From the NCBI GenBank assembly GCA_016744615.1, contig JADGEA010000005.1, positions 1-46,035 on the forward strand: DNA of 46,035 bases. The letters run 5' to 3'. Position numbers and translations under genes: made by a program. Below, piece after piece: positions 26,110 through 34,358 of this stretch (position 1 is the stretch's first letter; each line of letters starts with the position of its first letter). The DNA comes from Flavobacteriaceae bacterium (GTDB taxonomy: Bacteria; Bacteroidota; Bacteroidia; Flavobacteriales; Flavobacteriaceae). The notes below the pieces were generated by a model. It saw nothing but the letters and a program-made list of their open reading frames with translations, was not told the DNA's origin and did not search any database.

Positions 26110-26616
26110 TTATCTTTTTCTTGATACAAAGGTAAGACTTATCAATATCAATACAATTGTAAATATACTTGTTAACGAAGTTTTGGTTAGGATGATATTC
26201 ATATTGCTCCATTTGAAATACTCCAAACTAAAAACTACAAAGTGGTGGATAAACGTTAATACAGCAATAAGTATAAGTGATTTATAAAAAGGTAATTTAC
26301 TGATGTTAAGTGAACTGTATTCCAGTTCCCTTTTGTCTAAAATAATCTTTAGAACCGGAATTCTAATATAAGCAATCAATAGAGTGGCTGCAGCATTGGT
26401 GCCTCCGGAATTTGAAAAAATATCAATGAATAATCCTAAAAAAAAACTTAGCATGATAAATGAGCTGTCAATTTTTTTAAGAGGGTATAAAAAGATAAAT
26501 ATGATGTAAAAAAACGGATTGATATAGCCCAAGAAATTAATATTGTTCAATACAATGATCTGCAATAGGATCAAACCAATAAATAATAAGGCGATATTTA
26601 TATTATCTCTATTCAT
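26110..26616 (-). CDS. mreD: Rod-shape-determining protein MreD
   Basis: A 168-aa inner-membrane protein with five or six helices and little polar sequence. Length, topology and place between mreC and mrdA identify it, since MreD sequences are weakly conserved; GLFIDIFSNSGGTNAAATLL is the usual recognisable block. It overlaps mreC by 8 bases and is followed after two bases by mrdA. Confidence 0.9.
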   Translation of the reverse strand: MNRDNINIALLFIGLILLQIIVLNNINFLGYINPFFYIIFIFLYPLKKIDSSFIMLSFFLGLFIDIFSNSGGTNAAATLLIAYIRIPVLKIILDKRELEYSSLNISKLPFYKSLILIAVLTFIHHFVVFSLEYFKWSNMNIILTKTSLTSIFTIVLILISLTFVSRKR

Positions 26617-27439
26617 TAGAGGTTTTTTCTTCCAGATTTTTAATTTCTTTTTTGTCTAAATTTGTGATGACCTCAACAAATCCAACAGAGCTCATATCAT
26701 TAAATAAAGTAATGTTTATAAAATCATAAGTATTATTCTTTGTTTGGAAATCTTTAATGGTGCCAACCGGAATTCCTTCGGGGAAAATAGTAGATTTTCC
26801 ACCGGTAACAACTGTATCGCCAATTTTAATATTTGCTTGAATTGGTAAATCAAGCAATTGTACGGTGTTATAATGAATATTATTCCAGCTCAAACTACCA
26901 TAATGATTACTGTTTAGCAGTTTAACATTAATTCTTGAGTTTACATTTAAAATAGATAGAACAGTTGCATATTTATTGGATACACTTTTTGTGATGCCAA
27001 TAATCCCTTTGCTGTTGATTACGCCAAGATCACTTTTTAAATAACTTGATTCACCTTTGTTAATGGTTAAATAATTATTATTTTTTCTAAAATTATTATT
27101 GATGACCTTAGCAGAAATATAACTATATTTTTGATCGAAATTTGTGGTGTCAACTTCTTTAGCGCTATTTTGGACTGCAAGTTTGTCTTTTTGGTTCAAT
27201 GAATTTTTCAGTTGCACATTTTCTTCCGCTAGTCTAACATTTTCATCCTTTAAAAGTAAAAATTCTTTAAAATTGTTGATCTTGTTATATAAACCTCCTG
27301 AAATAAAATTTGCTGAATTGATAAACTTACTTTTATGATAGGAATGACTTTGTATGGTGAAGAAAATAGCAGATAATTCAAGCAACAAAAATAAAATAAA
27401 GTATTTATTCTTGTAAAGGAATGAAATAATTTGTTGCAT
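26609..27439 (-). CDS. mreC: Rod-shape-determining protein MreC
   Basis: A 276-aa bitopic protein. An N-terminal membrane helix (about 10-28) is followed by a coiled coil (about 60-95, rich in Glu/Asn/Leu) and the paired beta-barrel domain with SYISAKVINN, NKGESSYLKSDLGVINSKGI and GDTVVTGGKSTIFPEGIPVG. It links MreB filaments to PBP2. It starts 14 bases after mreB. Confidence 0.94.
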   Translation of the reverse strand: MQQIISFLYKNKYFILFLLLELSAIFFTIQSHSYHKSKFINSANFISGGLYNKINNFKEFLLLKDENVRLAEENVQLKNSLNQKDKLAVQNSAKEVDTTNFDQKYSYISAKVINNNFRKNNNYLTINKGESSYLKSDLGVINSKGIIGITKSVSNKYATVLSILNVNSRINVKLLNSNHYGSLSWNNIHYNTVQLLDLPIQANIKIGDTVVTGGKSTIFPEGIPVGTIKDFQTKNNTYDFINITLFNDMSSVGFVEVITNLDKKEIKNLEEKTSNE

Positions 27440-27453
27440 ATTCTAAATTGATT

Positions 27454-28482
27454 TTATCTCATCAAAACACTTCTGTATTTATCTAAATCTTTTAATGCGG
27501 TTCCTGTTCCTCTTACAACTGCTCTTAACGGATCTTCAGCAACATAAACCGGTAGATCGGTTTTACGTGATAATCTTTTGTCTAATCCACGAAGCATTGA
27601 GCCGCCACCAGCAAGGTAAATACCTGTATTGTAGATGTCCGCAGCTAATTCGGGTGGTGTTTGAGATAAGGTTTCCATTACAGCATCTTCAATTCTAAGA
27701 ATTGACTTTTCAAGTGCTTTCGCAATTTCTCTGTATGAAATTTCTGTTTGTTTAGGTTTTCCACTTAGCAAGTCTCTACCTTGGATTAATAAATCATCAG
27801 GTGGAGTAGTCAGGTCTTCAGTGGCAGAACCTATTTCAATTTTTATTTTTTCTGCAGTAGCTTCACCAACATATAAATTGTGCTGTGTTCGCATATACAT
27901 AGCTATATCACTTGTAAAAACATCACCGGCAACTTTTACAGATTTATCACAAACAATACCACCTAGGGCAATTACGGCAATTTCTGTAGTTCCACCACCT
28001 ATATCAATAATCATATTTCCTTTGGGCTGCATGATATCAATACCAATACCTATTGCAGCTGCCATTGGTTCATAGATCAAATAAATTTCTTTTGCGTTCA
28101 TCTGCTCGGCAGAATCACGAACGGCACGTTTTTCTACTTCGGTTATACCGGATGGAATACAAATTACCATTCGCAATGACGGTCTGAAAAAACGTTTTTT
28201 TATTGTGGGAATATCTCTGATAAACTCCCTGATCATTTGTTCAGAAGCTTCAAAATCAGCAATTACGCCATCTTTTAAAGGGCGAATAGTCTTGATGTTC
28301 TCATGGGTTTTGCCTTGCATTAACATGGCCTTTTTACCAATAGCAATTATTTTTTTCGTAGTTCTGTCCATAGCTACTATTGACGGACTATCAACTACAA
28401 CTTTTCCTTTATGAATGATTAAAGTATTTGCTGTTCCCAAATCAATAGCAATATCTTCGGTCATAAAATCAAAAAAACCCAT
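27454..28482 (-). CDS. mreB: Rod-shape-determining actin homologue MreB
   Basis: A 342-aa actin-like ATPase. Phosphate 1 motif EDIAIDLGTANTLI, phosphate 2 region MIIDIGGGTTEIAVIALGG and adenosine-binding GIYLAGGGSMLRGLD are intact, and the N-terminus MGFFDF matches MreB. It polymerises under the inner membrane and guides wall synthesis. It is the first gene of the cluster; a -7 element TACATTTG lies 40 bases ahead of its ATG. Confidence 0.97.
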   Translation of the reverse strand: MGFFDFMTEDIAIDLGTANTLIIHKGKVVVDSPSIVAMDRTTKKIIAIGKKAMLMQGKTHENIKTIRPLKDGVIADFEASEQMIREFIRDIPTIKKRFFRPSLRMVICIPSGITEVEKRAVRDSAEQMNAKEIYLIYEPMAAAIGIGIDIMQPKGNMIIDIGGGTTEIAVIALGGIVCDKSVKVAGDVFTSDIAMYMRTQHNLYVGEATAEKIKIEIGSATEDLTTPPDDLLIQGRDLLSGKPKQTEISYREIAKALEKSILRIEDAVMETLSQTPPELAADIYNTGIYLAGGGSMLRGLDKRLSRKTDLPVYVAEDPLRAVVRGTGTALKDLDKYRSVLMR

Positions 28483-28522
28483 AAATATTTATCTTGTTTA
28501 ATTGTTTGTAATGTGAATTGCA

Positions 28523-28530
28523 CAAATGTA
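28523..28530 (-). promoter_or_regulatory. -7 element upstream of mreB
   Basis: On the minus strand this reads TACATTTG and fits TAnnTTTG. It lies 40 bases before the mreB start. At the proper distance the -33 box is poor, so only half of the promoter is supported. Confidence 0.4.
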
Positions 28531-28654
28531 ACAATTTTACGCAATTCATTGTGCTATTGACATAAAAATAGTTTGACTAATTTATATACAATAACTGTAT
28601 TGTAATTTACTTTAAAAAAGGGGATTTTTATCTGTTTATTATACAAATATACAA

Positions 28655-30187
28655 TTAATGTTTAAAATGTCTCGTTCCGGTGAAAACCATTGATATATTA
28701 TGCGCATCGCAATAATCAATACTTAATTGATCTTTAATAGATCCACCTGGTTGAATTACTGAAGTGATTCCTGCAAGACCGGCAATTTCAACACTATCCG
28801 GAAACGGGAAAAAAGCATCACTTGCCATTACCGCTCCTTTAAGATTAAAATCAAAATGATTTGCTTTTTCAATAGCTTGTTTTAAAGCGTCAATACGTGA
28901 TGTTTGCCCTGTTCCACTTGCGAACAATTGCTTATTCTTTGCCAAAACAATGGTATTTGATTTGGTGTGTTTACATATTTTTGAAGCGAACAACAGATCC
29001 TCTACTTCAGCATCTGTTGGATGTATATTTGTAGCCTGCTTTAGCATAGATTTATCATCTGTGATCGTATCTTTTTCTTGTGATAAAACTCCGTTTAAAG
29101 CAGTTCGGAAACTAGCTTTAGGTAATTCAATGTCATTTTGAATTAATATAATCCTGTTTTTCTTTCCTTTTAGAATCTTTAATGCTTCCTCCTCATAGGC
29201 AGGTGCAATAACAACTTCACAAAATAACTTATGTATTTCTTTGGCAGTAGCTACATCAATTTTTTTATTTGAGATCAAAACACCACCAAATGCAGAAACA
29301 GGATCACCTGCTAAAGCATCAACATAAGCCTGATGTAGTGTTTCTCTTTGTGCAATTCCACATGCATTGTTGTGTTTTAAGATAGCAAAAGTTGGCGCAT
29401 CAGTTTTAAATTCATTCATCAATTGCACGGCTGCATCTACATCAAGTAAATTATTGTAAGATAATTCTTTACCGTGTAGTTTTTCAAAAAGTTCATCTAG
29501 TTTCCCAAAGAAGAATCCTTTTTGATGAGGATTTTCACCGTATCGTAAAGTGCTAGATTGATCAAAAGACTCTCTAAATTCCACATGGTTAAAATCCTGA
29601 TTTAAATATTTGAAAATAGCAGTATCATAATGACTGGAAACAGCAAAAGCTTTAGTAGCGAAATTTTTACGATCTGTTAATGAGATTTCACCATCATTTT
29701 CTGAAAGGATATTTAAAAACTCATCATATTGTTGCATATTTGAAACACAGATTACATCTTTAAAATTCTTTGCGGCAGCACGAATTAATGAAATGCCTCC
29801 TATGTCAATTTTTTCGATTATTTCCTGCTCACTGGCATCACTGGCAACAGTTTTTTCGAATGGATACAGATCAACAATTACAATATCAATTTCTGGAATT
29901 TCATATTCATTCAATTGAGCTATATCTCCATCATGATCTCTTCTGCTTAAAATTCCTCCAAAAACTTTTGGGTGTAAAGTTTTTACTCTTCCTCCAAGAA
30001 TAGATGGGTAAGAAGTCAGGTCTTCAACTGGCACTACATCAATACCAAGATCCATAATAAATTTTTCTGTCCCTCCTGTAGAGTAAATAGTTATATCTAA
30101 ATCATTTAACTTTTTAACGATAGCTTCTAAACCATCTTTATGAAATACGGAAATTAATGCAGATTTCATTTTTTTTACTATGCCCAT
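28655..30187 (-). CDS. purH: Bifunctional AICAR formyltransferase/IMP cyclohydrolase
   Basis: A 510-aa enzyme for the last two steps of IMP synthesis. The N-terminal cyclohydrolase domain shows SVFHKDGLEAIVKKL, IYSTGGTEKF and GGRVKTLHPKVFGGIL. The formyltransferase domain shows LRYGENPHQ, FAILKHNNACGIA with the catalytic Lys-His pair, AFGGVLISNK and the ending VFTGTRHFKH. The start is taken as the ATG at 30187 (MGIVKKMKSAL); an ATG at 30169 is also possible, and the frame is open to 30211. The length matches the family. Confidence 0.96.
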   Translation of the reverse strand: MGIVKKMKSALISVFHKDGLEAIVKKLNDLDITIYSTGGTEKFIMDLGIDVVPVEDLTSYPSILGGRVKTLHPKVFGGILSRRDHDGDIAQLNEYEIPEIDIVIVDLYPFEKTVASDASEQEIIEKIDIGGISLIRAAAKNFKDVICVSNMQQYDEFLNILSENDGEISLTDRKNFATKAFAVSSHYDTAIFKYLNQDFNHVEFRESFDQSSTLRYGENPHQKGFFFGKLDELFEKLHGKELSYNNLLDVDAAVQLMNEFKTDAPTFAILKHNNACGIAQRETLHQAYVDALAGDPVSAFGGVLISNKKIDVATAKEIHKLFCEVVIAPAYEEEALKILKGKKNRIILIQNDIELPKASFRTALNGVLSQEKDTITDDKSMLKQATNIHPTDAEVEDLLFASKICKHTKSNTIVLAKNKQLFASGTGQTSRIDALKQAIEKANHFDFNLKGAVMASDAFFPFPDSVEIAGLAGITSVIQPGGSIKDQLSIDYCDAHNISMVFTGTRHFKH

Positions 30188-30310
30188 AATGTTTAATTGA
30201 ATAAGGAGCAAAAGTAATAAAACTCAAAGTTTGCACCATATAAAATAGGATAAAAATTTATTTAAATTGCATGCTTAATTTGTCGTAAATTTAACAGGGA
30301 ATTACAGCTT

Positions 30311-30588
30311 ATGGAAAATGTAAAACTTGGCTTGAAAGATAATTGGAAACAATTTACATTGCTGTTAATTGTAAATGCCTTTGTTGGGGTATGGTTGGCA
30401 TGGAAAGAACGATTTTACCTCAGTTGGCAGAAGAGAAATTTGGCTTGATAGCTAAAACTACAATCCTGTCATTTCTTACCGGAATTGTTGCTGATAATTT
30501 TGGAATACTATCATCCGTTGGTCTCATTGCTTTTTTAACCATTATATCTGCTTTTATTATTTTGATACGAATGACCAAGACAAAATAG
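30311..30588 (+). pseudogene. MFS transporter remnant with a frameshift and a large internal deletion
   Basis: From ATG 30311 the frame reads LKDNWKQFTLLLIVNAFVG, the N-terminus and first helix of a major-facilitator protein. It breaks at a G4 run (30386-30389). One base missing there moves the sequence to the frame GMVGMERTILPQLAEEKFG and KTTILSF, which is the proper continuation. At about 30472-30480 it then jumps to LTGIVADNFGILSSVG and a last helix ending IRMTKTK with a TAG at 30586-30588, which looks like the C-terminal end of the same family. About 300 residues of the usual 400 are absent. The remnant converges with the 124-aa gene, with one base between the stops. Confidence 0.8.
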
Positions 30589-30589
30589 A

Positions 30590-30964
30590 TCATGAAATAA
30601 ATTCCTTTTCGATACCAGTTTTCCAGTCATTTATAAACTCTTCTATTTCATCAATGAATATCAGTTTTAATTCGGTTCTGTTTACAGTTAAATAAAAAAT
30701 AATTTGATCTGGTTTCGGTGGATATCCCGAGGTAATGGTGAATGTTAATGCATTTGGACATTCGAGTAATGAGAATCTTAAGCCACCATTGATCTTATCT
30801 TTTTGAAGAGAAAATTCACCCCATACACCACCTATGTCTGCTATATTATTTTTGTAATCCATTACAAAAATACTTTCACAAAGAATTTCCAGATTGTCAA
30901 AATGGATATTTTTTTGAATCTGATCTGCCGTGGTTTTTACGTTTATAATTTTAAAAAATTCCAT
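30590..30964 (-). CDS. Conserved-looking protein of unknown function
   Basis: A 124-aa cytoplasmic protein without signal or membrane segment. It has an alpha/beta composition with a central GGVWGEFSLQKDKINGGLRF and GYPPKPDQIIFYLTVNRTELKL. No family is recognised. Its ATG follows directly on the stop of the GAF-domain gene, so the two are translationally coupled and probably linked in function. Confidence 0.65.
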   Translation of the reverse strand: MEFFKIINVKTTADQIQKNIHFDNLEILCESIFVMDYKNNIADIGGVWGEFSLQKDKINGGLRFSLLECPNALTFTITSGYPPKPDQIIFYLTVNRTELKLIFIDEIEEFINDWKTGIEKEFIS

Positions 30965-31417
30965 TTAAATAAATTTTGATACCTGTTCGCAAATATATTC
31001 CAGTAATAATTCATCTTCATGTGAAAAAGGATTTTTTTGATGAGAATCAATATCAATCTGACCTATATTTACATCATTTTTAAATATTGGTATAACAATT
31101 TCTGATTTCACATCAAATCCACAGGAAATATAATTATCCTGTTCTGTAACATCCTGTACTATAAAATTTTGATCACTCAAAGCTACTTGCCCGCAAATAC
31201 CCCTTCCAAAAGGAATGATAATATGCTCTGTTGGTTTTCCCGCAAATTGAGCTAGTTTCAATTCATTTTTAGTGCCATTTTGAAAATAAAACCCAACCCA
31301 GTCAAAATGGTTGATTTCATTTTTTAAAAATGTACATATTTCCTGAAGTTTTGTATCCGAGGAGGGATTATTTTCAATTATTTGGATAATTGTATTTTTT
31401 ATTTTGGTTAGTTTCAT
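30965..31417 (-). CDS. GAF-domain protein, free methionine-R-sulfoxide reductase-like
   Basis: A 150-aa single-domain protein. The order FDWVGFYF, IPFGRGICGQVAL, DNYISCGFDVKSEIVIPIF and IGQIDIDS is that of YebR/fRMsr enzymes, which reduce free methionine-(R)-sulfoxide with electrons from thioredoxin. Cys75 (GRGIC) and Cys99 (ISCGF) sit where the resolving and catalytic cysteines are found in that family, so activity is plausible. It heads a two-gene unit with the 124-aa protein. Confidence 0.82.
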   Translation of the reverse strand: MKLTKIKNTIIQIIENNPSSDTKLQEICTFLKNEINHFDWVGFYFQNGTKNELKLAQFAGKPTEHIIIPFGRGICGQVALSDQNFIVQDVTEQDNYISCGFDVKSEIVIPIFKNDVNIGQIDIDSHQKNPFSHEDELLLEYICEQVSKFI

Positions 31418-31595
31418 ACATTTAAAATTTTGTAATTACATTAAAGTTAATTAAATATTTGAGAACATATACAACTTCTTCGCCCTCTCATGAAAAAAAT
31501 TAATCATTCCCTTTTGTGAAAAAAATGATTAAATTTATGTGTACTCGTTTCATTAGTTTATGTAAATTTGAATTTCACAAAAATAAAAGATTCCC

Positions 31596-32153
31596 TTGAA
31601 GAAGAACAAAACCCTTATCATATTTTTACTCAAGTTTTTTATAACTTATTTTGTTCTATTTGGAGTGTATTCTTTTTATCTTCATAAAACCCAGCAAAAA
31701 GGAGATGTTTTTAGTTGTTCACCATTAACAAAAGGTGTTGCAATACATGTTGAGAAAGTCGCTAATTTAATGAGGTATGATGCATCTGTTGAGCAGCATT
31801 CAGATGAATTATCAATGAAATTAAATATCAATGGTAAATATGTTGCCAGGATAATTGAAGGATGTAATTCATTAAGTGTAATCATTTTGTTTTTGGCTTT
31901 TATTATTGCTTTTGCGGGTCCAGTCAAGTCTACTATTTTATTTGGCATCTTTGGAAGTGTATTGATTTATATTGTTAATATTCTTAGAATCATAGCGTTA
32001 AGTATATTATATTACAGATATCCTGAATATCAAGAAATATTACACGATTTATTATTTCCAGCAGTTATTTACGGATTAGTATTTGTTTTATGGATTACCT
32101 GGGTTACTTTTTACTCAAATATTAGAAAAGATGAATATAAAAAAACCATATAG
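31596..32153 (+). CDS. xrtF: Exosortase family protein XrtF
   Basis: A 185-aa integral membrane protein with about five helices. The exosortase triad is present: Cys90 in EGCNSLSV, Arg131 in NILRIIAL, and His150 in EILHDLLFP. Exosortases are thought to cut C-terminal sorting tails of exported proteins; XrtF is the small form found in Bacteroidota. The start is a TTG at 31596, since no upstream ATG exists in frame and the residues after it (KKNKTLIIFLLKFF) form a normal N-terminus. A TAAATTTG -7-like element lies at 31563-31570. It overlaps the next gene by 23 bases. Confidence 0.88.
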   Translation: MKKNKTLIIFLLKFFITYFVLFGVYSFYLHKTQQKGDVFSCSPLTKGVAIHVEKVANLMRYDASVEQHSDELSMKLNINGKYVARIIEGCNSLSVIILFLAFIIAFAGPVKSTILFGIFGSVLIYIVNILRIIALSILYYRYPEYQEILHDLLFPAVIYGLVFVLWITWVTFYSNIRKDEYKKTI

Positions 32154-32580
32154 ATTTTTAATAATAGTCGTTTTGTTTTTCTTACTGGTGTTGGTTCGTG
32201 CTTTTGCTTCTGACCTTTTTTATGATCCATTTATTGCCTATTTTAAAAATGATTTTTTACAAGAATCTATTCCTTTTTTTAGTGGCAGAAAATTATTGAT
32301 CGATATGTCATTTAGGTATTTTTTAAACGCGGTTATATCTCTGGCTATTATTTATGTTGCTTTTAATGATTATGAATTTTTAAAATTCTCTGTAAAGTTT
32401 TATGTGATTGCTTTTGTATTTTTAGCGTTTGCTTTTTTCGTGATTTTAAAAGGAGAATTGAGACAAGGTTATCTGTTTGCTTTTTATATTCGTCGTTTTT
32501 TAATCCATCCAATTTTTGTTTTGATCCTTTTACCCGCTTTTTATTATAAAAAAATCATGTCAAATAAATTAATTGTATAA
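32131..32580 (+). CDS. Exosortase F system-associated membrane protein
   Basis: A 149-aa membrane protein from the ATG at 32131, with four helices (about 8-25, 55-72, 80-105, 120-140). It contains ASDLFYDPFIAYFK and a basic YIRRFLIHPIFVLILLPAFYY close to the end. Its length, place directly after xrtF and C-terminal block match the small protein that always follows xrtF in flavobacteria (TIGR04127-like). The frame is open 48 bases further up, but the ATG chosen gives the normal short N-terminus. Its role is unknown; it may be a subunit of the exosortase. Confidence 0.78.
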   Translation: MNIKKPYRFLIIVVLFFLLVLVRAFASDLFYDPFIAYFKNDFLQESIPFFSGRKLLIDMSFRYFLNAVISLAIIYVAFNDYEFLKFSVKFYVIAFVFLAFAFFVILKGELRQGYLFAFYIRRFLIHPIFVLILLPAFYYKKIMSNKLIV

Positions 32581-32772
32581 TCTATATAATTGGGTTTTTA
32601 TGAATAGGGATGCCTTACAAGCTTTGTAGTAAATAGTTGTTTATTTCATTCTAACTTTAAATTTTTAGTTTAAATTATGGGATATTAAATATTTATTGAA
32701 AATAAGTTGCATAATTGATAATTTTTTATAATTTTGAGTCGGTCTAAATAACCCTTATTAAGAAAATTACTT

Positions 32773-32982
32773 ATGGATATATTTGCTAGAGCTGATGAAT
32801 TTGAAACTAAAAAAACTACTTTTAAAACTAGAAGTGAAAGAATTATCGCCTCAAGAGAAGCTAAAGAAATTATTTTGAGTTTAAATGAAATATATAAGGT
32901 TGACAATAAGCAAGATATAATGGATCAAATGAAAAGAATAACCGTTCTAAAACGAAAAATTGAAAAACGTCTTAACCTGTAG
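32773..32982 (+). CDS. Small helical protein of unknown function
   Basis: A 69-aa, highly charged protein (MDIFARADEFETKKTTFKTR and on) predicted to be mostly helical, with many Lys, Arg, Glu and Ile. It lacks signal and membrane segments. No family is recognised. The codon pattern and position-specific bias look coding. It stands alone between the exosortase pair and a gene-poor stretch. A DNA- or RNA-binding role is possible from the charge, but there is no direct evidence. Confidence 0.55.
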   Translation: MDIFARADEFETKKTTFKTRSERIIASREAKEIILSLNEIYKVDNKQDIMDQMKRITVLKRKIEKRLNL

Positions 32983-33342
32983 CTTATACCTCAGTTGTTT
33001 TTTCAATACTCTTTTTTCTCTTACCATTTGAGGTGCTAAAATTTATTAATACTTTCCTAATATGACAGGTATGCAAATTTTGCAGACCAGGTTCAAACAA
33101 TAACTGCATCATTTATTGAGTCAAAAATAAATTACCTTTATCCTTTAAAAATAATTTAATAAAGGAACACGAGTGTGAGGGAATTGCATGTGCAAGTTGC
33201 CTTACTGGCAATTTTAAATGCGGTTAGAATTCAAAGAATGGATTTTAGAAACTAAATTTTGTAAAATATTGCTACAAAAGTATCCATTAAGAAATAAGTT
33301 TTAAATTAATTTTGCATTCTAAATTATTAAAAGAGATTGGTT
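32983..33342 (+). other. Gene-poor stretch of 360 bases
   Basis: No convincing reading frame on either strand. Visible items are a 7-bp inverted repeat TCCTTTA/TAAAGGA (33141-33147 and 33160-33166, 12-base loop), a short hairpin TTGCC/GGCAA near 33197-33211, a near-palindrome TGCAAATTTTGCA (33072-33084) and a -7-like TAATTTTG at 33307-33314 that may serve the DUF302 gene. Neither hairpin has a good T tail. It could hold a small RNA, but nothing decides it. Confidence 0.4.
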
Positions 33343-33735
33343 ATGAAATATTACTTTACAACTACGTTAAAAGAAGTTTCTTTTGAAGGAGCTAAAGAAA
33401 GAGTTTTAGAAGAATTGAAAAAAGAAGGTTTTGGAGTTTTGACTCAAATAAATATGAAAGCAACTTTAAAAAAGAAACTGGATGTTGATTTCAGACCTTA
33501 TGAAATATTAGGAGCTTGCCATCCACAATATGCCTATAAAGCACTATCTAACGAAGATAAAATTGGTTTAATGCTTCCTTGTAATGTAATTATTGAGGAA
33601 AATAAAGCAGGAAATATTGAAGTTTCGGCTATTGATCCTATTGCTTCTATGGGTGCAATTGAAAATGAAAATCTGGGAGTAATTGCAAAGGAAGTACATC
33701 AAATATTGAAAAGAGTGATTGAGAATTTAAGCTAA
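33343..33735 (+). CDS. DUF302 domain protein
   Basis: A 131-aa protein that is almost entirely a DUF302 domain. Segments FEGAKERVLEELKKEGFGVL, GACHPQYAYKAL and GLMLPCNVIIEE are typical. It has no signal peptide, so it acts in the cytoplasm. Members often sit near metal-efflux or redox genes; the Cys in GACHP and LPCNV might bind metal or haem, but function is not established. The ATG at 33343 is chosen over a TTG six bases upstream. It precedes the metal-efflux genes. Confidence 0.85.
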   Translation: MKYYFTTTLKEVSFEGAKERVLEELKKEGFGVLTQINMKATLKKKLDVDFRPYEILGACHPQYAYKALSNEDKIGLMLPCNVIIEENKAGNIEVSAIDPIASMGAIENENLGVIAKEVHQILKRVIENLS

Positions 33736-33807
33736 GTTTTTATTTTTTAAAGAATTCTTAACATTTTATTAAAATAAAAAGCCGTATTTATTGTTACATT
33801 TGTTGTG

Positions 33808-34230
33808 ATGTTACAAGTCCTTCATAAAATATTAGCCTTGATACTTGCGTTTATTGTATTGTTTTCATCTTTTTCTTTTACAGTAGAAAAACATGTTTGC
33901 ATGGGTGAGGTTATGGGCGTATCTTTTTTTACGGAAGCAGAGTCTTGTGATATGGTTATGGAAGAAGAATGTGTTGTACACGATTTTCCTGGTAATCACA
34001 TAGATAAAGAACCATGCTGTAATGATATTCAGGAATTAATTCCGGGAAATCAAAATGAACAGCAAGCTATTGACAGTTTAGAATTGAATTCTGTTCAGTT
34101 TGCATTAGCATTTACTTATACTTATTTAAACTTATTTGAAACAAAAGAGGAGATCACTCCTTTTATTGATTCTTCACCACTATTTATTGATAAAGATTAC
34201 CAAGTTCTTTATCAGTCTTTCCTTATTTGA
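33808..34230 (+). CDS. HYC_CC_PP-family exported protein
   Basis: A 140-aa exported protein with a signal-like helix (about 6-26). It then shows an HVCMG motif (29-33, in place of HYC), further single Cys at 47 and 55, a CC pair (70-71) and a late SSP motif, the layout of small HYC_CC_PP proteins found next to CusA-type pumps in Bacteroidota. The spaced Cys, His and Met residues suggest copper binding in the periplasm; this is inferred. The ATG at 33808 is preferred to a GTG three bases upstream. It lies 128 bases before cusA. Confidence 0.72.
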   Translation: MLQVLHKILALILAFIVLFSSFSFTVEKHVCMGEVMGVSFFTEAESCDMVMEEECVVHDFPGNHIDKEPCCNDIQELIPGNQNEQQAIDSLELNSVQFALAFTYTYLNLFETKEEITPFIDSSPLFIDKDYQVLYQSFLI

Positions 34231-34358
34231 TTTTCTCGTTTACGTCACTACAAGGCTTTTTGTTTTTTTAAATAAAAAGGCGCGGTAGTCTGTCATTTAA
34301 TTTCAATTGCGCAAATAAACGAATTCTTCCAAATAATTTTGGGATAAACAAAATCAAA

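Noticed and set aside
26108..26212. Longer N-terminus for PBP2
   Set aside because: It lies within mreD and is not hydrophobic in the PBP2 manner; the ATG at 26107 gives the standard N-terminal helix.
33795..33802. TACATTTG as promoter of the HYC_CC_PP-like gene
   Set aside because: It is only six bases before the ATG, which would need a leaderless message, and no -33 box is present.
34247..34281. Possible hairpin before cusA
   Set aside because: The arms (GGCTTTTT and AAAAAGGC) do not pair properly, so a terminator or attenuator is not supported.
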